DNA of 37,149 bases, from IMG/VR virus record IMGVR_UViG_3300025849_000093, positions 1 to 37,149 of that record; one strand, written 5' to 3'. Positions 9,237 through 18,664 of the stretch are shown here, piece after piece. Source of the stretch: a virus. The position numbers and the translations under genes are program-made. Position 1 is the first letter of the stretch. Each line of letters starts with the position of its first letter. The notes below the pieces were generated by a model that did not search any database, was not told the origin of the DNA, and saw only the letters and a list, made by a program, of their open reading frames with translations.

Positions 9237-11102
9237 TTACTTCATATTAGATAATGTTTTAGCTTTTTGTTGACCTAACACTTCTTGATAAATCTCTTGT
9301 TCAATTTGAAGAAACTCTTGCTCTGCCATTGATTTTCTTAAATAATCTACAGGATTTTGAGCTATAGTATTGTCCATCTTATCTTTAGCGGCTGCTAATC
9401 TTTTATCAGCCTCAAATAGCATTTTATATTCATCAACTAATGGGTTTAATTCTTTAAACTCTTGATACTGTTTAGGTGTTTCAAAATTACCAATAGGAGT
9501 GCTAGCTTCTTTTTTAGTTGCTTGCATTTCTAACTTTCTAGCTTTAACCAAATCAGTATACTCTCTTCTTATTAATTCTTTAACCTTATTGTTATTCATG
9601 TTATCACCACCTATTTCACCTTGCAATAGTTGAGCTAGGTTTATTTGCTGTTCTATATCATCTTGTTTAAATCTAGCTATTTCTTTTTTAACTGATTTTT
9701 CTTCAACTATAGGTTGTCCAGCTTCATCTAATTTACCAGTGTCTTGTTTAATTGTATAGTCCTCACCTTGTAATATTATCTGTCCATCTTCTACTAAAAC
9801 ATCTTTAACAACTTGACCTTTTATAGTGTGGTTAACTAGCATGCTAGCATTTTCAATAGGATTTTCAAAGAATTTAATATTTCTACTCATTAAATCTCTA
9901 TAATAAGGATTTTCAGTTTCAGGATTTTTATCTTCAGAATTTAAAACTTCTTTTTTAACAAACTTAAGAGTGTTGTCATTAACAGCATTATCATTGTATA
10001 TCTTATTACCTAAGTATTGTTGCATCACTTGATTTTGCTGAGTATCTAGTTTAGTTCTATCTTCCTCACTCATGTCTTCAGCGTATTGATGCCATCCATC
10101 TTTAAACAACTCTGGATCTAAATTTAATCTTTCTGATATTGCTCCTATGCTATTATTATCGTCCCAAGTTCCATCTTCGTTTTTCTTGCCATCAGGTATT
10201 TCATCTTGCCAAACTCTAGCCATTAAATCATCATTACCTGTTAAAGTAGCTACAGCTGGGCTGTTTACTAAAGATTCTATAGCTTTAGGTCTATTATCTT
10301 TTGTTATAGTTCTATAAGTATATATTTTACCTTCTTCAAGGTTATTCATTGGCTCTCCAGTTATAGGGTTTGGATCACCTTTTACAATTTGTATAGGTTC
10401 AACAAAATCACTATTAATATCTTCAGGTTTCACAACTGCATTATATATTTCAGTTTCAGCTTCTGCTAAATTAGGCTTAGTTTGATACATGGGCGTACCT
10501 CCATTTGACTGAGCTAAAAGTTCACTGCCATTTATCATAGCTTGAGGTTCGCCATCTTCTTCAGGAGCATAGAAATATAATCCACCACCTCTTTCAACAA
10601 TACCTACATTACCACCTTTGCCTATTCTGTTTAAAATACTTTTATTTTCTATAGATCCAACTGAAGATACGCTTCCATTAGCAACATCTTCTCTAAACGT
10701 AGCGGAGTTTGTAGCTAAAACATTAACCATAGATTTAAACCTAGGAACTAATCCTTCTATTTGAGCAAGTGCTCTATTACCTTCTTGCCTAGAAAGAGTA
10801 CCATCACTCATAGCATTTTTAATTTGAAAATAATTATCTACCTTATCGTTCCAAAATCCTAATATATTTTCATCTAATATAGCACTACCAGTAGTACCCA
10901 TCTCGTTAAGAGAAGATCTTAAATTAAAATCTTTTTGATCATCTACTTGCTGTAGTTTTTCGGTATATTGCTTTTGCTTCATTATGCCGTTGCGCATATC
11001 TCCTACAGTTTTAGCTATAGAATTTATATTAGCAGCTGCAGACTGTGTGTAAGCATCAAATTCTTTATTTATTATCCTTTGAGGATTAGTAAAATTTCCC
11101 AT
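9237..11102 (-). CDS. Putative internal virion / ejection protein
   Basis: A 621-residue, acidic, largely helical protein rich in Gln, Asn and Glu. It starts MGNFTNPQRIINKEFDAYTQ and ends QQKAKTLSNMK. I see no signal peptide, clear membrane segment or catalytic motif. It lies between the 238-residue Ala/Gln-rich protein and the giant 2865-residue protein. In many podoviruses and crAss-like phages this position holds internal or cargo proteins ejected with the DNA. That role is inferred from position and composition only. Its stop abuts the giant gene's start, which suggests linked translation. A tail component is the main alternative. Confidence 0.6.
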   Translation of the reverse strand: MGNFTNPQRIINKEFDAYTQSAAANINSIAKTVGDMRNGIMKQKQYTEKLQQVDDQKDFNLRSSLNEMGTTGSAILDENILGFWNDKVDNYFQIKNAMSDGTLSRQEGNRALAQIEGLVPRFKSMVNVLATNSATFREDVANGSVSSVGSIENKSILNRIGKGGNVGIVERGGGLYFYAPEEDGEPQAMINGSELLAQSNGGTPMYQTKPNLAEAETEIYNAVVKPEDINSDFVEPIQIVKGDPNPITGEPMNNLEEGKIYTYRTITKDNRPKAIESLVNSPAVATLTGNDDLMARVWQDEIPDGKKNEDGTWDDNNSIGAISERLNLDPELFKDGWHQYAEDMSEEDRTKLDTQQNQVMQQYLGNKIYNDNAVNDNTLKFVKKEVLNSEDKNPETENPYYRDLMSRNIKFFENPIENASMLVNHTIKGQVVKDVLVEDGQIILQGEDYTIKQDTGKLDEAGQPIVEEKSVKKEIARFKQDDIEQQINLAQLLQGEIGGDNMNNNKVKELIRREYTDLVKARKLEMQATKKEASTPIGNFETPKQYQEFKELNPLVDEYKMLFEADKRLAAAKDKMDNTIAQNPVDYLRKSMAEQEFLQIEQEIYQEVLGQQKAKTLSNMK

Positions 11103-11120
11103 TATTATGTTTATTTAGTA

Positions 11121-11837
11121 TTACTTACGACCTTTTTTCCCTGGCGTACCTCCAGTACCAAAGCCTCCAGCTACCATACCTGCAGCGCCTACTATTGAAT
11201 TACCTATTCCAGCTATAGCAGCTGATCTTGCTGCTTTAGCATCTTGCTCGTTTTGAGCTGCATTGTCTAACAAACCAGCCGTTCTGTCCATCTTTTTTTC
11301 ATGGAAATTAATAGCATCTTGTTGTTCCATTATATCACCTTGGGCTTTCATTTCGTCTAGTCTTTGAGCGCCTTGAGCTATTTGAGTTTGTACAGAAGCT
11401 TCTCCTTCAGCAGCCATTGCTTTGTTTTGTACTTCTTGAGCGTTTATACTAGCTGCTATACCTCTTTTACTTTGCAAAGCTGCCTGAGCCAAAGCTGTAG
11501 CACCACCTGCTGCTTGACCAGTCTCCATCATTACATCTAAGCTATTAGCTAAAGCTTGATCAGCTTGCTCAGCTTGTATCTTAAAAGCTTCAGTAGCTAC
11601 TGTTAAATTTGCATAAGGATTGTTTAGATTTTCAAACTGATTAGTTAAGTTCTCGTAAGGATTGTTAAACTCAGGTCTTTCTTCTACTAGCGCATCTAAA
11701 GCTTGTTGCTGTGCGTTCTTTATAGATGCTTGATCTCGAGCTTCGTCTTTAGCTCTTTTAGCGCCAATAGCGTTAGTCGTTACCCCAGCCACCGCTGCTA
11801 CACCTGCCGCTATGGCTATTGTTGTTGCTACTCCCAT
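11121..11837 (-). CDS. Ala/Gln-rich internal virion protein with N-terminal membrane helix
   Basis: A 238-residue protein. Residues 2-24 form a hydrophobic segment (ATTIAIAAGVAAVAGVTT), and a second Gly/Ala-rich hydrophobic patch lies near 208-230 before a basic tail (GKKGRK). Between them is a long Ala/Gln/Glu helix with ENLTNQFENLNNPYANLTV, a repeat-like stretch near residues 62-80. This make-up resembles small ejection proteins that insert into the host envelope, and it is followed by two larger putative ejected proteins. The role is inferred; no enzymatic motif is present. Confidence 0.6.
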   Translation of the reverse strand: MGVATTIAIAAGVAAVAGVTTNAIGAKRAKDEARDQASIKNAQQQALDALVEERPEFNNPYENLTNQFENLNNPYANLTVATEAFKIQAEQADQALANSLDVMMETGQAAGGATALAQAALQSKRGIAASINAQEVQNKAMAAEGEASVQTQIAQGAQRLDEMKAQGDIMEQQDAINFHEKKMDRTAGLLDNAAQNEQDAKAARSAAIAGIGNSIVGAAGMVAGGFGTGGTPGKKGRK

Positions 11838-11841
11838 ATTA

Positions 11842-12243
11842 TTATTTTAAAACTTTAACTATTTCGTAAGATGGAGTATCATCTACACTCCAACCTAATT
11901 CTTTATGTTTATCTATTAATGCTTTTGTTCTGCCGATTGAAAATATATATTTATATCCCCAGTCTTTAATTATTTTTTCTATTTCGTTTATTAGACATGT
12001 TATAGCCACGCCTCTGTCATCTTCTTTGTATTCTGGATTAGATATTATCCATTCTAATAAAACTGCCTTAGAGTTAGTTATATAAACAAATCCAGCAACT
12101 ATCATAGTGCCATCTTTCTCTATAACAAAACCACCTGTACCATTGTCTGGTAAAAATTCTTTTTCAACTGGTGGCCATTTCCATGCCTTCCACCAAGATT
12201 CTAGAGTTTGATAATCAACCTCTGTTAATTTTCTTATATTCAT
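11842..12243 (-). CDS. GNAT-type N-acetyltransferase-like protein
   Basis: A 133-residue protein with the layout of a GNAT fold: N-terminal MNIRKLTEVDYQTLESWW, a central GGFVIEKDGTMIVAGFVYI strand pair, then KAVLLEWIISN, a helix EIEKIIKDWGYKYIFS, and ALIDKHKELGWSVDDTPSYE at the end. The usual acetyl-CoA loop (Q/RxxGxG/A) is poorly kept; DDRGVAITCLI sits at that place. GNAT proteins transfer acetyl groups from acetyl-CoA to amines or N-termini. Similar genes occur within tail modules of marine phages, but the target is unknown. It lies four bases from its downstream neighbour and seven from its upstream one. Confidence 0.6.
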   Translation of the reverse strand: MNIRKLTEVDYQTLESWWKAWKWPPVEKEFLPDNGTGGFVIEKDGTMIVAGFVYITNSKAVLLEWIISNPEYKEDDRGVAITCLINEIEKIIKDWGYKYIFSIGRTKALIDKHKELGWSVDDTPSYEIVKVLK

Positions 12244-12250
12244 ATTTAAT

Positions 12251-14173
12251 TTAATTTCTTGAAGATACGTTATACGTCATTCCAACTGAGTATAGTTCCT
12301 TCATACCACCTGGGCTTGTTGTACTGTCTGTTTTAAATGTAACATCTAAAAAATAACCTTTTAATCCACTTATTTGATCACCATAAATAATCTCACCTGG
12401 GGCTGCTGTAGAATTGTTTATTAAATTAGAAACATATCTATTTTCTTTTCTGCTAAAGCCAGCATATCTTATTGGAGCGTTCTGTGGATTAGCTGCGACA
12501 CCAACGTTCCCAAGAGAATCATAAGAACCTTCTACGTAACTTCTTACAAGCAAACCTTTATCATTAGTAAAATTCCATTCCCCACTCCATGCTCCGCCAG
12601 TAGATCTCACGGCATTAAGACCAGTTCTATCAGAAACAAAAACACTAGCTTCCCAACCACTATCACCTTCATAGTCAACAGCTAAAAAAGCTTTTTGTAA
12701 CGAAGGCTGAGCGTTAGCCACTATAGATACAGAAGCATCATTATCTGTCATATAAAACTGGCAATGAGGTACTGAAGTAGCGTAGTGGCCGTAAACACCT
12801 TTTGTAAGCTTTACACTATTTAAATCGTTCCAGTAGTCATTATTTAAAGTATAAAAAGTATTTCTTAAACTATTTATAATAACTGGTCTAAAACTATAAA
12901 AACTAGGCCAACCTCTAACTTGTTCATCATAACCTAGTGTTTGAAAAGAATTATCTGGTTTTGGTACAGTAGGAGTACTAGGTTGTGTATATGTTTTTGA
13001 ACTATTATTTTGTAAAGACAACACATATTGTTTGTTATAAGAATCCCAACCTCCATACGCTCTACTTCTGTTATTACTAACTAGTTTAATACTAGAAATT
13101 CCATCTGTCCCTGTGACACCCTTACCCATCTCTGCTTGAGTCATCATCCTGTCTGTTAACAAGAAATCATTAGTACCATTTTGTCTGTAGCCTAAGAAAT
13201 TAGCATTCATGTCAACATAAGTACCTACATTATTGTTATATTCAAAAAATACTCTACTCCCTAACATTCCAGCTTGAGCCGATGGTGAAATACCATTATT
13301 TGTAAAACCCGGACCACTTTGGTTAAAAGCAGGTTGCGACCAACTACTGGTTTTTAATATTATTTCAAATTCATTAGTGTAGTCATTATTTAATGTACTT
13401 AAGTTGTCTCTAAAATAATCTCTCATACCATATTCAGATATTTCAGTTACACCGTCTTGAGATAGTCTTAATACAGCATTTCTGTTTCTATCTACAAAAT
13501 ATTTTCTATACGCATATACAGCAAAACTTTCTGGGTTTTTACTAATACCATATTCACCTGCATAAGGTATTATTTCTCCTAAAACTTGATTAGTTGTAGT
13601 TATAGTTCTACTACCTTCAGCGGTATATATTGCGTCTTTGTCTATTAATGCATGACTACATTTATTCTCTTGAAGAACAACTAAATTGTTTTCTTCAGAG
13701 TATATTTTTTGAATAGATCCGTTTAAAGGATTTGCTGATCTTGTAATATTTGTACCTGTTGGAAACTCGTTAGTTCTATTTATACCTGTTCTAGAGTTGA
13801 ACACTCCTGAGTATATTATAGTATTAAATCTATGCTGTTGTAAAGGCTCTTCTTCGTCTAAATAAGCCTTAACACCTAAAGACATGTAGTTATTATTAAA
13901 ACCTCCTCTAATATACATTTCTTCACTATAAAAATTTTCATAAACTATAGATGCAATAGCATCACTATCATATGGAGATCCAGTGCCTTCAGTATTTGTA
14001 ACTGGAGGAGCTTGAACATTAGTTATAGGCCAAACGTTATTAGCAGCAGTACCTATACCACCAGGCACAGTTACACCATCCATAATTGCACTTTGTTGAG
14101 GCGCTAGTATTTTCTTATTCCAGATACAATTGTAATAGTCTACTTCTATAATTGGTAAATTAACTTGGCTCAT
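12251..14173 (-). CDS. Tail structural protein
   Basis: A 640-residue Asn/Thr/Tyr-rich, beta-rich protein. Residues around 115-280 contain RFNTIIYSGVFNSRTGINRT, LIDKDAIYTAEG, GEYGISKNPESFAVYAYRKY and RLSQDGVTEISEYGMRDYF. I recall this block from tail or neck-associated proteins of marine and crAss-like phages, where it resembles beta-propeller strands. The C-terminal half holds further short repeats (WDSYNKQYVLSLQNNS, GFSRKENRYVSNLIN) that again look like propeller blades. It follows the 1485-residue tail protein and precedes the GNAT gene, so it is probably a tail or tail-tip component. The start is directly downstream of an AT-rich element that is repeated at 20695. Confidence 0.6.
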   Translation of the reverse strand: MSQVNLPIIEVDYYNCIWNKKILAPQQSAIMDGVTVPGGIGTAANNVWPITNVQAPPVTNTEGTGSPYDSDAIASIVYENFYSEEMYIRGGFNNNYMSLGVKAYLDEEEPLQQHRFNTIIYSGVFNSRTGINRTNEFPTGTNITRSANPLNGSIQKIYSEENNLVVLQENKCSHALIDKDAIYTAEGSRTITTTNQVLGEIIPYAGEYGISKNPESFAVYAYRKYFVDRNRNAVLRLSQDGVTEISEYGMRDYFRDNLSTLNNDYTNEFEIILKTSSWSQPAFNQSGPGFTNNGISPSAQAGMLGSRVFFEYNNNVGTYVDMNANFLGYRQNGTNDFLLTDRMMTQAEMGKGVTGTDGISSIKLVSNNRSRAYGGWDSYNKQYVLSLQNNSSKTYTQPSTPTVPKPDNSFQTLGYDEQVRGWPSFYSFRPVIINSLRNTFYTLNNDYWNDLNSVKLTKGVYGHYATSVPHCQFYMTDNDASVSIVANAQPSLQKAFLAVDYEGDSGWEASVFVSDRTGLNAVRSTGGAWSGEWNFTNDKGLLVRSYVEGSYDSLGNVGVAANPQNAPIRYAGFSRKENRYVSNLINNSTAAPGEIIYGDQISGLKGYFLDVTFKTDSTTSPGGMKELYSVGMTYNVSSRN

Positions 14174-14175
14174 AT

Positions 14176-14192
14176 AATTATAATCACTTGTT
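14176..14192 (-). promoter_or_regulatory. Repeated 17-base intergenic element, copy 1
   Basis: The minus-strand sequence AACAAGTGATTATAATT occurs here between the 1485-residue and 640-residue tail genes, and again, identically, at 20695-20711. It contains TATAAT. It could be a promoter -10 region, a processing site or a translation leader; the sequence alone cannot decide. Confidence 0.35.
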
Positions 14193-14203
14193 TATATATG
14201 TTT

Positions 14204-17200
14204 TTATGTATATTGAATTTTAAAATTAGATATCAATGTTGTCAATCCTCTACCTAACTTGTCAGTAGCATTTATTTTACATTCTATAACTTGATTAGTT
14301 ATTAAAGATTTTCCAGTAAGACCAAGCATTACACTTCCTTGATCTAATCCTGCAGTTGACAAATACAAACCTAATCCAGTAACTTCATTTGCGTTTACAA
14401 AATTAGTTAAAGAACCGTACTTAACCAGCAAGTCGAAAGAAAGCTCTTCAGTATTAGATTCTTGAAAAACGTTTAAGATATTAGAACCGTTTGTAGCACT
14501 AGTAAGAGTAGTATCGTTTCCATTATTGTTAGCCCATTGAATAACACTACCACTTATATCTTTTGGTACTGGATTTATTCCACTTACATTACTTAAGTAA
14601 TATATAGTGGTAGAGTCAGTTATAGAATTTGTATTAACAACAGGTGCTATATTATTTATAAAGATAGTCAAAGGTAATGTATATGAAACAAAAACACCTG
14701 AAGTCCCACCAGTTGTAAATGTTGGGTTATCAAGCAGCGCTTTAACAGTCACATTAAAAGTTATAAAATTCAAAGCACTTATAGAGCTTGAGTATCCTGG
14801 GAAATTATCTGTTATTTTAACAACAAATCTATTGTTTGTGTCTGTTTCACTAAATTTTTCAAATACTAAACCGTTACCAGCTACAGGAGTTCCATTACCA
14901 TAAAAAGCATTAGATACTGTTATGTCTTTAAGATTTGCAACACCTAAAGTTTTGTAATATTCAAAAGTAACGCCATTTTGATCTACAAGTTCTAAAGTAG
15001 CTATCGTAGTATCTGATGTATAGTCTAAGCTTTCATTTATAGAAATTTGTCTTACTATATTTGTTGTATTGTATTCATAAAAATTAGTAGGTACATCTAA
15101 TGAGTCACCAACTAAAACATTTAAATCTGATATTAAACCCGCAGTACTAGTTTCATAATAAATTTCTATATCAGAAATAGTAGGTTTAGTTTCATACATT
15201 GCTGGTATAGATTCTTCTTCTGAAGTAGGTTTTGAAGTTTCTGAATCAGATCCTAAGTTAAGTGTATTTTCTATTACAGCGGCGTTAGGATTTGTACTTG
15301 CCTCATATAAACCGTTATAGCTAGAGTTTGAGAATAAGTTTTCAAAATTACCAACAGCTCTAACCTTTAGCATCTGTTTAAAAGGAAATGAAGGATTTGC
15401 ATGTTTATTGTTTGTGAAAAATGGAGAAGCTGATATATTTGTCCAAGTACTTGACCTAGCGTATCTAGGTATTAATTCAACATCACTAGTACTAAAATTC
15501 ACTTGAACAGGACTAGCTTCATTTAATGCAGCAGAAACTTTTTGAGCATTATCAGTAAGTAAAGTTGTACAATTAAGTATACCATCACTAGATGGCGTTG
15601 AACATGAAAAACCAACATCTGTTTCCGTAGCTACAGCCGGTGCTGTAAGTTCAAAAGTTGTGTAGTTTAATATGTTTTGAATATAATAAGTATTATTACC
15701 GGGTTTAGTAATAACTTTCATTCCTTCTATTAAAGGAAATGTTAAGTAATCAACACCTGTAACTGGTGTCATAGTTACTTGATTACTACCATTTGTGAAC
15801 GTTGCTCCACCTGTACCAGGGCTTGCAGGATCTTCTATAGTAAAAGGTTTTATAACAGGAAGACCATCTAATAAACTAGGTAAGTATACATTGTAATATT
15901 CTTGTTCTTGTTGTTTAACAACAACTTTGTAGCTGTACCAACCAGTTGGCCTACCTGTATTATAAAAAGTAATTTTCACACCGTTCTCTGGGTAATCGCT
16001 CGCTGGTAAGCTATCGCCATTATCTTTTTTAATAAAAATGAGATTACTACCAGTACTATTTAAAATATAAGTTGCAAATCCGGAATAATCTACACCATTA
16101 CTATTTGTCCATTCCATTAACATACCAGGCTGCACATTGTCTCTTTGCCCTCCGTCATCTATAGAAACATAATCAAATTGTGAACCTAAAGAATTTGTAA
16201 CTAAAAAGGGATTTTTAAATAATTTAGGATACCCAGAAATACCAGGTAGTTCATCAGGTATAGTAGATGTCATTAATAATTTCAAGCTGTCTCCCGGCCA
16301 GTTTATTATTCCAGATCTAACAACTTGACTACTAGCTATGCTAGCATTTGGAGTCAAAGGTTGAACTACAGAACCTAAATAACCGTGGTATAGTGTTGAG
16401 TTACCAAATGTAATTGGATTTTCAGCAAATGGCTGATTTTGTATAGCTGGATGTCCTCCAACTGTTATTTTTTCTTCTTCAACATTAGATAATATAACAT
16501 CAGACGATCTACCATACCTATCTTGAAAAACTAAACCAACTTGGTAATTTCTGTTTTGTTTTAAACTATGATTAGGATATGATGAAGTTGAATATCTATT
16601 TGGAAGACCTTCATAAGTATCTTGATTGCTAGCTAACGATGGAGTTTCTGCTGGCGTTAGTTTTCTACTTGCACCTACAAAATAACTTAAACTATCTGGA
16701 GCTGAGTGCCTATCAAAGAAATTAGCCATTAATATTCTATTTCCAGAAGTTGATAATGTTTTAGCCCTAACAGGTACATTATCAAAAACTCTTGTTAATT
16801 CTTTTGCTGGAATAGACTTTATTGGTTTTTTAGAGTTATAAACATATCTCAATAATTTAGTGCTATTATTAGAAACTGAACTATCTTCAACATTTATAGT
16901 CTCTACAACTCTAACACTAGCTTCCATAGATTCTTTGTATAAAACTTCTATCTCTTTTACTTTAAGCTTTTCTGAAATTTCATTAAAAGTAAACTCACAA
17001 GGTATATCTAAAAAAACTTGATTAACCTCATTTTCCATGAAATTAACTATAGTATTTTCTCCTGCTATTTGCTCTGCTGGTATAAAATTATTTAACAAAG
17101 ATCCTTTACTTCTTAGTCTACCTATTTTCTTTAAAAACTGTCCTTTTAGTTTTGGTATAAAAACTTCTTGAGTATAAGGTGAGATTAAGGAATATTCTCC

Positions 17201-18661
17201 ATCATCGTATCTAAATCTATATGCAAATCTAACAAATTTATCTTCTAAAAAAGCTTCATCACCAACAAAATTAGGATTATAATCTTTGTTAGGCCATCTC
17301 ACACTAAGTATATCACCAACCGACAAGGGTAATGTAGATGGATTTACTAATGTATACCCACCGTTAGACAACGAGCTTAATTCAGCTATTTCAATACTTT
17401 TTGCATCTGTGGTATTAGGATCACCATTTACATCAAATATTACGTAGTATTTTAAAGGATCTAACTTAGGATTTGTAACTCTAGCATAACCAGATTTATT
17501 CACTGAAAGATTTACATTCCAATTTTTTACTTCAAACGGAGTTATACTTTGACTATTTTTACTAAACGCCATACCATATTGATAAACTTGATTAATCCAA
17601 GTAGTGCCGTATCCAATGTTTGTACTGGTTATACTCTTAACAGTAAGTCTAGTTTGAGGTTCTCTATTAAAAGGAGAAGAAACGTCTTTAGAATTAGTAT
17701 CTAAGAAACAAACAAAAACATCAGAACTTCCTAATCCCCAAGCAGCTAGAGAAGTTGGAGTTTGGGCAGTAGATAAATCTCTATCTATGTAAACATACGT
17801 TACATCTGTATAGCTACCATAATCATCAGTACTATCAACAACTTGAGTCACTGTAAAATTCCAAGTCTTGTCTGTGCTAGCTCCCATAAAGCCTTTAACG
17901 CCTATATTGTTTTCTAACATAGCTATAGTAGCAGCGTTATTTTCTGATGGTATTACAATAAAATCATAATAAGCTAGATTGCCCCCAAACTGAGGTTGTG
18001 CAGTTGATTTTGTTATAAAACCTGCATTTTGAACTTTAAACACACCATTTAGTTGTATTGGCTTGAAAGGATAATATTTAGCTAAAGATATGTGATCTTC
18101 TGAGTTATAATAACCAATATTAGATTCTGCTGTATTAACATTTATCATTCTAGGTTGATTCCTATTATCAGTAAAATACATTAAATTTTCAATCATTACA
18201 ATATCTAAAACCGGAGAGTTAAAAGAAAAGTTTAAAAATCTTCCTTCTACTATATTAGTTGTTGTAAGCGATTTAGTGTCAAACAAAACAATAGAACATC
18301 TTGTACCAACTGGAGCAAAGTTAGAGACTTGATCATCAGAGTTGTCTTGATAATTAGTTAAGAATAAATAAGCTTTATTAGTTTCTTCATTAAAATAACC
18401 TCCAATTATTTGAGACACAAAACTCTTGTATGTAGTAGAGCTAAAACCTAAAGTAGTATCAAGATCAATATCAGGAATATTTAAGCTACTTAGTATTTCA
18501 TTACCTAATATATTTTCAAGTGCTCCAACGTCATCAGATTCAGATCTTGACACGGCAATATTTCTACCATCTCTATATTCATCTCTAGCCAATAACCTTG
18601 AGTCTAAGTCTTTATTCATTTTTGACTTAGTAAATGTGTGTTGAAATTTATTTTGTGCCAT
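14204..18661 (-). CDS. Large tail / stabilisation (muzzle-like) protein
   Basis: A 1485-residue structural protein. MYFTDNRNQPRMINV (about residues 161-175) resembles a propeller blade motif. FVRFAYRFRYDDGEYSLISP lies at about 476-494, RILMANFFDRHSAPDSLSYF at about 640-665 and NYQVGLVFQDRYGRSSDV at about 705-720. I recall this combination from the large 'stabilisation' or muzzle proteins of crAss-like phages; the assignment is from memory. The C-terminal third is rich in Thr/Asn and looks like beta-sandwich modules that may vary between relatives. It follows the neck proteins, which fits a short tail built around the portal. A tail-spike scaffold is the main alternative. Confidence 0.6.
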   Translation of the reverse strand: MAQNKFQHTFTKSKMNKDLDSRLLARDEYRDGRNIAVSRSESDDVGALENILGNEILSSLNIPDIDLDTTLGFSSTTYKSFVSQIIGGYFNEETNKAYLFLTNYQDNSDDQVSNFAPVGTRCSIVLFDTKSLTTTNIVEGRFLNFSFNSPVLDIVMIENLMYFTDNRNQPRMINVNTAESNIGYYNSEDHISLAKYYPFKPIQLNGVFKVQNAGFITKSTAQPQFGGNLAYYDFIVIPSENNAATIAMLENNIGVKGFMGASTDKTWNFTVTQVVDSTDDYGSYTDVTYVYIDRDLSTAQTPTSLAAWGLGSSDVFVCFLDTNSKDVSSPFNREPQTRLTVKSITSTNIGYGTTWINQVYQYGMAFSKNSQSITPFEVKNWNVNLSVNKSGYARVTNPKLDPLKYYVIFDVNGDPNTTDAKSIEIAELSSLSNGGYTLVNPSTLPLSVGDILSVRWPNKDYNPNFVGDEAFLEDKFVRFAYRFRYDDGEYSLISPYTQEVFIPKLKGQFLKKIGRLRSKGSLLNNFIPAEQIAGENTIVNFMENEVNQVFLDIPCEFTFNEISEKLKVKEIEVLYKESMEASVRVVETINVEDSSVSNNSTKLLRYVYNSKKPIKSIPAKELTRVFDNVPVRAKTLSTSGNRILMANFFDRHSAPDSLSYFVGASRKLTPAETPSLASNQDTYEGLPNRYSTSSYPNHSLKQNRNYQVGLVFQDRYGRSSDVILSNVEEEKITVGGHPAIQNQPFAENPITFGNSTLYHGYLGSVVQPLTPNASIASSQVVRSGIINWPGDSLKLLMTSTIPDELPGISGYPKLFKNPFLVTNSLGSQFDYVSIDDGGQRDNVQPGMLMEWTNSNGVDYSGFATYILNSTGSNLIFIKKDNGDSLPASDYPENGVKITFYNTGRPTGWYSYKVVVKQQEQEYYNVYLPSLLDGLPVIKPFTIEDPASPGTGGATFTNGSNQVTMTPVTGVDYLTFPLIEGMKVITKPGNNTYYIQNILNYTTFELTAPAVATETDVGFSCSTPSSDGILNCTTLLTDNAQKVSAALNEASPVQVNFSTSDVELIPRYARSSTWTNISASPFFTNNKHANPSFPFKQMLKVRAVGNFENLFSNSSYNGLYEASTNPNAAVIENTLNLGSDSETSKPTSEEESIPAMYETKPTISDIEIYYETSTAGLISDLNVLVGDSLDVPTNFYEYNTTNIVRQISINESLDYTSDTTIATLELVDQNGVTFEYYKTLGVANLKDITVSNAFYGNGTPVAGNGLVFEKFSETDTNNRFVVKITDNFPGYSSSISALNFITFNVTVKALLDNPTFTTGGTSGVFVSYTLPLTIFINNIAPVVNTNSITDSTTIYYLSNVSGINPVPKDISGSVIQWANNNGNDTTLTSATNGSNILNVFQESNTEELSFDLLVKYGSLTNFVNANEVTGLGLYLSTAGLDQGSVMLGLTGKSLITNQVIECKINATDKLGRGLTTLISNFKIQYT

Positions 18662-18664
18662 TAA

